From an uncultured Vicinamibacterales bacterium (GTDB lineage: Bacteria > Acidobacteriota > Vicinamibacteria > Vicinamibacterales > UBA8438), in assembly GCA_958295905.1 (NCBI GenBank), contig OY282382.1:3372001-3436000 (forward strand): a DNA stretch of 64,000 nucleotides, in the 5' to 3' direction. Each line of letters starts with the position of its first letter. The stretch's first letter is position 1. Below, piece by piece: positions 58,857 to 64,000 of the stretch. A program made the translations under genes and the position numbers. The notes beneath the pieces are model-generated. The model was not told the origin of the DNA, made no database searches, and saw nothing but the letters and a program-made list of their open reading frames with translations.

Positions 58857-61022
58857 ATGAGACGCCAAGCACGGCTCGTTTCGCTGGCGGCCGCAGGAAC
58901 GGCCCTGGTCACCCCGCTGCTCGCCGGGCCGGTGCCGGCCGGCGGGGACGATCTGCGGGGCACGGTGCGGAGCCCGGCCGGCGCTGAGGCGGGGGTGTGG
59001 GTGATCGCCGAGACCGACGATCTGGACACCGGCTTCCGCAAGATCGTGGTGACCGACGGCGAGGGGCGCTTTCTCGTTCCCGACCTCCCCGACGCGTCAT
59101 ACCGGGTCTGGGTCCGCGGCTACGGCCTCGTCGACGCCGACCCGGTGACGGCGGAGCCGGGGCAGACCCTGACCCTCGAAGCGGCGCCCGCCGGCTCGCC
59201 GCAGGAAGCGGCGCAGGTCTATCCCGCCAACTACTGGTACTCGCTGCTCGAGCCGCCGGCCGCCGACGAGTTCCCCGGCACCGGTCCCGCCGGCAACGGT
59301 ATCGCGCGCGGTCTGCGGAGCCAGGCCGCCTGGGTCGACGTCGCCAAGCAGGGCTGCCAGCTCTGTCACCAGATGGGCAACCGGTTCACGTTCGATCTCG
59401 GTCACCTCGACGGGTTCGACTCGTCGGCCGACGCTTGGGCCCACCGGCTGACCTTCGGCCAGCGCGGGCGGCAGATGAGCGGGGTCCTCAACCGGTTCGG
59501 CCGCGAACGGGGGCTCGCGATGTTCGCCGACTGGAGCGAACGGATCGCCGCCGGCGAGACGCCCGAGGCGCCGCCGCGTCCCCGCGGGGTCGAGCGCAAC
59601 CTGGTGCTGACGATGTGGGACTGGGCCGGCGGGACGTCGTACGTCCACGACGAGGTGACGACCGACAAGCGCGACCCCACCGTCAACGCCGACGGGCTGG
59701 TGTACGGCGTGTCCATCACCACCGACAAGCTCGTCGTCACCGACATCGTGCGGCACCGGTCGATAGAGCTGGACGTGCCGCTGCGGGAGCCGCGGGAGAT
59801 GGTGCCGTCGATGTTCCCGACCGCCCCCGGGTTCGAGCCGTCGCCGTACTGGGGAGACGAGATCATCTTCGACGCCCCCGCCAACCCCCACAACCCCATG
59901 ATGGACGCGCGGGGGCGGGTGTGGCTGACCTCCACCGTGCGCCGCCGGGAGAACCCCGACTGGTGCCGCGACGGGTCGGACCACCCCTCGGCCCGTTACT
60001 TTCCCATCGACCGCAGCGGGCGGCAGATCTCGGTGTACGACCCCGCGGCGGAGGCTTGGCAGCTCATCGACAGTTGCTACGGCACCCATCACCTGCAGTT
60101 CGGGGAGGACGAACAGGACACCCTCTGGTTCAGCGGCGACCCCAGCGTCGTCGGCTGGCTCGACACCAGGCTCTACGACGAGACCGGCGACGAGCAGATG
60201 TCGCAGGGGTGGTGCCCGACGGTCGTCGACACCAACGGCGACGGGGTGATCACGCGGCCCTGGAACGAGCCGGGCGGCGGGGTCGACGCGGGGCGCGACA
60301 CCCGCATCGCCGGCTTCGCCTACGGCATCATCGCCAATCCCGTCGACGACACCGCGTGGGTCGCCCGCACCGGGCCGTTCCCCGGCCGCCTCGTCCGCCT
60401 CGACCGCGGCGACAACCCGCCGGAGACGTGCATCGCCGAGGTCTACGAGCCGCCGTCCGTCGAGAACCCCGCGGTGGACCCGGGGCAGACGGGGCACGCC
60501 CCCCGTGGCGTGGACGTCGACCGCACCGGGGTCATCTGGACCGCGCTTTCGGGCAGCGGCCACATGGCCAGCTTCGATCGCCGCAAATGCGGGGTGCTGA
60601 ACGGGCCGGCCGCGACCGGCCGGCACTGCCCGGAGGGCTGGACCCTGTATCCGACCCCCGGTCCGCAGATGAAGGGGGTCACCGACCCCGGCAGCGCCGA
60701 CTATCACTACTACAACTGGGTCGACCAGTTCGACACGCTGGGGCTCGGCCCCAACGTCCCGATAGCGCCGGGATCGGGATCGGACTCGCTGCTCGCGTTG
60801 CTGCCCGACACCGGCGAGTGGGTGGTTCTGCGGGTGCCCTATCCGCTCGGGTTCTTCGCCCGCGGGCTCGACGGCCGCATCGACGATCCCGACGCCGGCT
60901 GGAAGGGCCGCGGGCTGTGGGCCAACTACGGGTCGAACCTGAACTGGCACATCGAAGGCGGCCCGGGGAGGCGCAGCGCCATCATTCACTTCCAGCTTCG
61001 GCCGGATCCGCTGGCGGAGTGA
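58857..61022 (+). CDS. Large exported beta-propeller protein with one haem motif and carboxypeptidase-like domain
   Basis: A 721-residue secreted protein (GGAGGAAACC before ATG 58857). After the leader, residues about 32-110 form a carboxypeptidase-regulatory-like domain (LRGTVRSPAGAEAGVWVIAE, DGEGRFLVPDLPDASYRVWVRG). A CQLCHQMGNRF segment (about 170) carries a single CxxCH. The rest is propeller-like: DARGRVWLTSTVR, EDEQDTLWFSGDPS, GVDVDRTGVIWTALSGSGHM and SLLALLPDTGEWVVLRVPYPLGF, similar to virginiamycin-B-lyase-type propellers. Possibly an electron-transferring oxidoreductase; function not established. Follows the creatininase gene by 30 bp. Confidence 0.82.
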   Translation: MRRQARLVSLAAAGTALVTPLLAGPVPAGGDDLRGTVRSPAGAEAGVWVIAETDDLDTGFRKIVVTDGEGRFLVPDLPDASYRVWVRGYGLVDADPVTAEPGQTLTLEAAPAGSPQEAAQVYPANYWYSLLEPPAADEFPGTGPAGNGIARGLRSQAAWVDVAKQGCQLCHQMGNRFTFDLGHLDGFDSSADAWAHRLTFGQRGRQMSGVLNRFGRERGLAMFADWSERIAAGETPEAPPRPRGVERNLVLTMWDWAGGTSYVHDEVTTDKRDPTVNADGLVYGVSITTDKLVVTDIVRHRSIELDVPLREPREMVPSMFPTAPGFEPSPYWGDEIIFDAPANPHNPMMDARGRVWLTSTVRRRENPDWCRDGSDHPSARYFPIDRSGRQISVYDPAAEAWQLIDSCYGTHHLQFGEDEQDTLWFSGDPSVVGWLDTRLYDETGDEQMSQGWCPTVVDTNGDGVITRPWNEPGGGVDAGRDTRIAGFAYGIIANPVDDTAWVARTGPFPGRLVRLDRGDNPPETCIAEVYEPPSVENPAVDPGQTGHAPRGVDVDRTGVIWTALSGSGHMASFDRRKCGVLNGPAATGRHCPEGWTLYPTPGPQMKGVTDPGSADYHYYNWVDQFDTLGLGPNVPIAPGSGSDSLLALLPDTGEWVVLRVPYPLGFFARGLDGRIDDPDAGWKGRGLWANYGSNLNWHIEGGPGRRSAIIHFQLRPDPLAE

Positions 61023-61171
61023 GGGCCGCGTGCTACGGCGCGGACTCCTGGACCGGATGAAGCCGGATGCGGGCGGCTCGGGCAACGCGGCGATGAACCC
61101 GCGGGGACAGACCGCCGCTGAAGCGGCTGTTCAAGCAGCCCGAGGTCGACTTCGTGCCGCAACCCGGCCCT

Positions 61172-61200
61172 CGGCTCGTCGCCGTCGAGGCGACGAGCCG
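61172..61200. terminator. Bidirectional hairpin terminator
   Basis: A perfect 12-bp stem CGGCTCGTCGCC / GGCGACGAGCCG with a 5-base loop GTCGA, between the two convergent genes ending at 61022 and 61265. A second smaller palindrome GCCGCTGAAGCGGC lies just upstream. Confidence 0.65.
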
Positions 61201-61264
61201 ACCGAGACGAGGCGCGCTGGCCGGCCTGGAGATGTTCGCGGGCCGGTGACGGAACGCGTGCCCG

Positions 61265-62614
61265 TCAGGCGGTGGCCAGCGCGTTCGCCATGTTGCCGAG
61301 CGCCCGCTCGACGAGTTGGCGCGAGGTGGCGATGTTCATCCGCATGCGGCCGTCGCTGCCCAGCCCGTAATCGGACCCCGGGTTCAGGTGGATGTGGGCG
61401 TGGTCCACCAAGTAGCGCTGGAACTCCCGTTCCGGGGTGGTGGATCCGTCCGCTTCGTCCGCCGCCTTCCGCATGCCGACCGCTGCCATAGCCGCGGCGG
61501 CGTCGAGCCAGGCCAGATAGGTGCCCTCCGGCTTGACCGTCTCCACGCCCGGCACGTTCGCGTTGACGTAAGACTCGACGAGGTCCTGGGTCCCGTCGAT
61601 GTACTCCAGGAGCTGATCGAGCCAGTCCTCGCACTCGTTGTAGGCGGCCTCGGCCGCGATGATTCCGAGGGTGTTCATCGACTGCCGGTGCTGTCCGGCC
61701 CCCCCGATCCGGTCCAGATAGTCGGGGTTGGTCGAGAACAGGTAGGCGCACTTCAGCATCGACAGGTTGAAGGACTTGCTGACCGACTTGTAGGTGACGC
61801 TGTTGCGGACGACGGCCTCGTCGTCGAGGGTCGCGTACGGCGTGTAGGTATGGCCCTTCGTGACGAAGTCGCAGTGGATCTCGTCGGAGAGCACCACCAC
61901 CCGCCGGCGCGTGCAGATCTCGCCGAGGGTCGTCAGGTCCGACCGCGACCACACGTTCCCGGTGGGATTGTGCGGGTTGCACAGGATGAACGCCTGGGTG
62001 TCGTGGTCGATGCGCCGCTCGAGGTCCTCGAAGTCCATCTGGTAGCGGCCGTTCACGAGCCGCAGCGGGCTCTCCTCGGCGACGCAGCCGACGACCCGGA
62101 TGTCGGTGTAGAACCCGTTGTAGCCCGGCGTCTGCAGGAGGACCTTGCTGCCGGGCGGGCAGAAGGCGCGCAGGGTGCTGATGATGCCGGGGTGGACACC
62201 GGCCGCGTGCCGGATGGTGTCGGGGTCGATGGCGAGCCCGTAGCGCCGCTGGTTCCAGTCGACGATCGAGGCCTTGTAGGAGGCCGGAATCGACAGGTAA
62301 CCATAGTTCTCATGCCCGATGCGGTCGCGGAGGGCGCGGGTGATGGCCGGCGCGATCCGGAAGTCCTGGTCGGCGGTGCCCATGCCGACCTCGATCTTGT
62401 CGCGGCCGTAGCGGGCGATCTGGGCGTCCCACTTCGACGAATCGGTTCCGATGCGGTTGTAGATGGTGTCGAAGTCGTAGCGGCCGCCCTGCCGCCGGGC
62501 CGCGCCGCCGGCTTCCGCCGCCAGGGGGACCGCGGCGCCGACGGTCCCCGCGACCGCGGTCATGCCGGTGCTGCGCAGGAAGGCGCGCCGGTCGAGCCGA
62601 CTGGGCTTGAGCAT
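61265..62614 (-). CDS. Tat-exported PLP-dependent aminotransferase / C-S lyase (MalY/PatB-like)
   Basis: A 449-residue fold-type I PLP enzyme. Start ATG 62614 (GAGGAG upstream) begins a twin-arginine leader, LDRRAFLRSTGMTA. Catalytic region: YGYLSIPASYKASIVDW, CNPHNPTGNVWSR (PLP-ring Asn region), LSDEIHCDFVTKGH (Asp pairing with pyridine N) and the Schiff-base Lys in YKSVSKSFNLSMLKCAY. The C-terminal substrate Arg is in GSDGRMRMNIATSR. Sequence is closest to MalY/PatB cystathionine beta-lyase-like enzymes; export through Tat is unusual and implies a periplasmic role. Confidence 0.9.
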   Translation of the reverse strand: MLKPSRLDRRAFLRSTGMTAVAGTVGAAVPLAAEAGGAARRQGGRYDFDTIYNRIGTDSSKWDAQIARYGRDKIEVGMGTADQDFRIAPAITRALRDRIGHENYGYLSIPASYKASIVDWNQRRYGLAIDPDTIRHAAGVHPGIISTLRAFCPPGSKVLLQTPGYNGFYTDIRVVGCVAEESPLRLVNGRYQMDFEDLERRIDHDTQAFILCNPHNPTGNVWSRSDLTTLGEICTRRRVVVLSDEIHCDFVTKGHTYTPYATLDDEAVVRNSVTYKSVSKSFNLSMLKCAYLFSTNPDYLDRIGGAGQHRQSMNTLGIIAAEAAYNECEDWLDQLLEYIDGTQDLVESYVNANVPGVETVKPEGTYLAWLDAAAAMAAVGMRKAADEADGSTTPEREFQRYLVDHAHIHLNPGSDYGLGSDGRMRMNIATSRQLVERALGNMANALATA

Positions 62615-62748
62615 TGTGGACTCCTCTCGTATTGCCTCGACGTTCGTCGTCGTCGGCCGCCGCCGTTCCGGGCCGCGCCGCCGTCCCCCGCGGGAGCGCG
62701 CGTACGCTCTGGAGCACAGCATAGTCCACCCGGCCGCAGAGTCAACTC

Positions 62749-63054
62749 CGGGTTCGTGCGGACGCCGCGCCGTCCGGGACCGAAGCGTGAAGACCTGCCC
62801 GCGTCGAGAGCGGCCTGTCGCAGCACCGCCGCGAACCGCTGTCGCGCTCCCGGGTTCGTGCGGACGCGGCGCCGTCCGGGACCGAAGCGTGAAGACCTGC
62901 CCGCGTCGAGAGCGGCCTGTCGCAGCACCGCCGCGAACCGCTGTCGCGCTTCCGGGTTCGTGCGGACGCGGCGCCGTCCGGGACCGAAGCGTGAAGACCT
63001 GCCCGCGTCGAGAGCGGCCTGTCGCAGCACCGCCGCGAACCGCTGTCGCGCTTT
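62749..63054. repeat. Three tandem copies of a 102-bp unit
   Basis: Copies start at 62749, 62851 and 62953, each beginning CGGGTTCGTGCGGACG and containing GGGACCGAAGCGTGAAGACC and GTCGCAGCACCGCCGCGAAC. Near-identical (one to three changes). As 102 is a multiple of three, all frames stay open across it. It lies between the divergent PLP-enzyme and helicase genes. Confidence 0.93.
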
Positions 63055-63136
63055 TCGGATTACGGCTCCCTTCCCGGGCCGGGCCCGGCCCCGCGTATGA
63101 TGCGCGGCAGCACCCGGTCCGATACGTCGCGGGGAG

Positions 63137-64000
63137 ATGACTGTCCGCCTTCACTTCGCCGCCGGCACGTTGGACATCAGCGGGTTCGACGCGGCGTCGG
63201 ACCCGCCGTTGCCGGCCGGGTGTCGGTGGGACCCTCGAACCGGCCGGTTCCGGGCGCCGGCCGCCGTCTATGCGCCGGTCGTCCGGGCCCTCGTCCGCGG
63301 CCGGATCGCGTACGAGGACGAGGCCCGGCGCTACGGCGTCCTGGACGGCGGCCTGCGGGTCCGTCGGGAGCCCCGGCCCTTTCAGACCGAGGCGGTGGAG
63401 GCTTGGCGGGCCGCGCAGGGGCGGGGCGTGGTCGTCCTGCCGACCGGCGCGGGCAAGACCGAAGCGGCGTTGCTGGCCATCGACGCCGTGCGCCGCGACA
63501 CCATCGTGGTGGCGCCCACCCTCGATCTGGTCGCGCAATGGCACCGGCTGCTGCGCGAGCGCTTTCGGTCGGAGATCGGCATCCTCGGCGGCGGCGACCA
63601 TCTCGTGGAGGCGATCACCGTCTCGACCTACGACTCCGCCTTTCTTCACATGGAGCACCTCGGCGCCCGCTTCGGCCTCGCGGTGTTCGACGAATGTCAT
63701 CATCTGCCCGGCCCCGCCTATGCGCTCGCGGCCGAGCGCTGCCTCGCGCCCTACCGGCTCGGCCTGACCGCGACTCCGGACCGCGCGGACGGACGCCATG
63801 CGGACCTCGAGTCGCTGGTCGGACCCGTCGTCTACCGCAAGCGGGTCCGCGATCTCGCCGGCGAGTACCTCGCCGACTACGCCGTCGAACGGATTCTCGT
63901 CGAGCTGACCGGCGACGAGCGCCGAGCCTACGACGAGGCGCGCGGCGTCTATCGGGCGTTCGTCGTGGGTCAGGGCATCCGGATGTCGAGTCCGGACGGC
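63137..64000 (+). CDS. XPB/Ssl2-like DEAD/DEAH-box helicase, 3' end outside window
   Basis: ATG 63137, directly after GGGGAG, opens a frame of 288 codons running off the window. An N-terminal damage-recognition-like domain (ALVRGRIAYEDEARRYGVLD) is followed by helicase motifs: REPRPFQTEAVEAW (Q-like), Walker A VLPTGAGKTEAAL, motif Ia VVAPTLDLVAQW, Walker B AVFDECHHLPG (DECH) and motif III LGLTATPDRADGRH. The layout matches bacterial XPB-type superfamily 2 helicases, usually paired with a Bax1-like nuclease gene; that neighbour would lie beyond the window. Confidence 0.88.
   Translation, partial: MTVRLHFAAGTLDISGFDAASDPPLPAGCRWDPRTGRFRAPAAVYAPVVRALVRGRIAYEDEARRYGVLDGGLRVRREPRPFQTEAVEAWRAAQGRGVVVLPTGAGKTEAALLAIDAVRRDTIVVAPTLDLVAQWHRLLRERFRSEIGILGGGDHLVEAITVSTYDSAFLHMEHLGARFGLAVFDECHHLPGPAYALAAERCLAPYRLGLTATPDRADGRHADLESLVGPVVYRKRVRDLAGEYLADYAVERILVELTGDERRAYDEARGVYRAFVVGQGIRMSSPDG

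Noticed and set aside
62560-63030. Open frame across the 102-bp repeats, and an N-terminal extension of the PLP enzyme through them
   Set aside because: The frames stay open only because the unit is a multiple of three; the Tat leader with its own ribosome site marks the true start at 62614.

Overview
This is a high-GC bacterial chromosome segment, most likely from an uncultured member of the Acidobacteriota (Vicinamibacteria-like). That placement is an inference from gene content: secreted PQQ-type beta-propeller dehydrogenases, several members of a secreted family with a G[10 protein letters not shown][ST] core, DUF6152, NIPSNAP, creatininase and carboxypeptidase-regulatory-like exported proteins. 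No rRNA or tRNA was recognised to fix the lineage.

Layout. 1-1.45 kb: a tightly overlapping three-gene operon of unknown function, cut by the window edge. 1.7-5.4 kb: a Sel1-repeat protein, an ABC-2 exporter (ATPase plus permease) and a NIPSNAP protein. 5.8-7.7 kb: a PQQ dehydrogenase. 8.3-12.8 kb: a decaying defence patch with a Uma2 nuclease-like gene, a DNA methyltransferase remnant broken by a small transposable element, a small protein plus an Eco57I-type methylase, and a dead AbrB/VapC toxin-antitoxin pair. 12.8-15.3 kb: a dihaem cytochrome and a PQQ alcohol-dehydrogenase-like protein in one operon. 16-19 kb: cupin, conserved secreted protein and polyphosphate kinase 2. 19-26.3 kb: a 5'-truncated sigma-54 activator followed by two tandem copies of a two-gene cassette (DUF3696-type AAA ATPase plus a PLD/MIT_C-like protein), a candidate undescribed defence system. 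26.6-36.6 kb: Nramp-related transporter, beta-propeller, fumarylacetoacetase-fold enzyme, outer-membrane barrel, ATP-grasp enzyme, PepSY membrane protein and two small secreted proteins.

36.8-54.5 kb: a complete-looking integrated element of about 17.6 kb bounded by a 15-bp direct repeat. It has a P4-type integrase, an AlpA-like regulator, a primase-helicase carrying an iteron-like cluster, large terminase, HNH nuclease, HK97-type capsid, protease, connector and portal, but no recognisable tail or lysis genes. This matches the layout of capsid-forming phage satellites (cf-PICI). Two insertion sequences (ISL3-like and IS1182-like) each split one small head-region gene. Both genes can be restored base for base by removing the IS and one target duplication.

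54.5-64 kb: a cytochrome-like lipoprotein, a Rap1a/Tai-like secreted protein, another conserved secreted protein, a lipoprotein, a creatininase, a large exported protein with one haem motif, a Tat-exported PLP enzyme and the start of an XPB-like helicase.

Two further themes run through the host DNA. Several families of dispersed intergenic repeats are present, one of them with terminal inverted repeats and five copies. Gene 3' ends, including the stop codon, are repeatedly duplicated in tandem just downstream of the gene.
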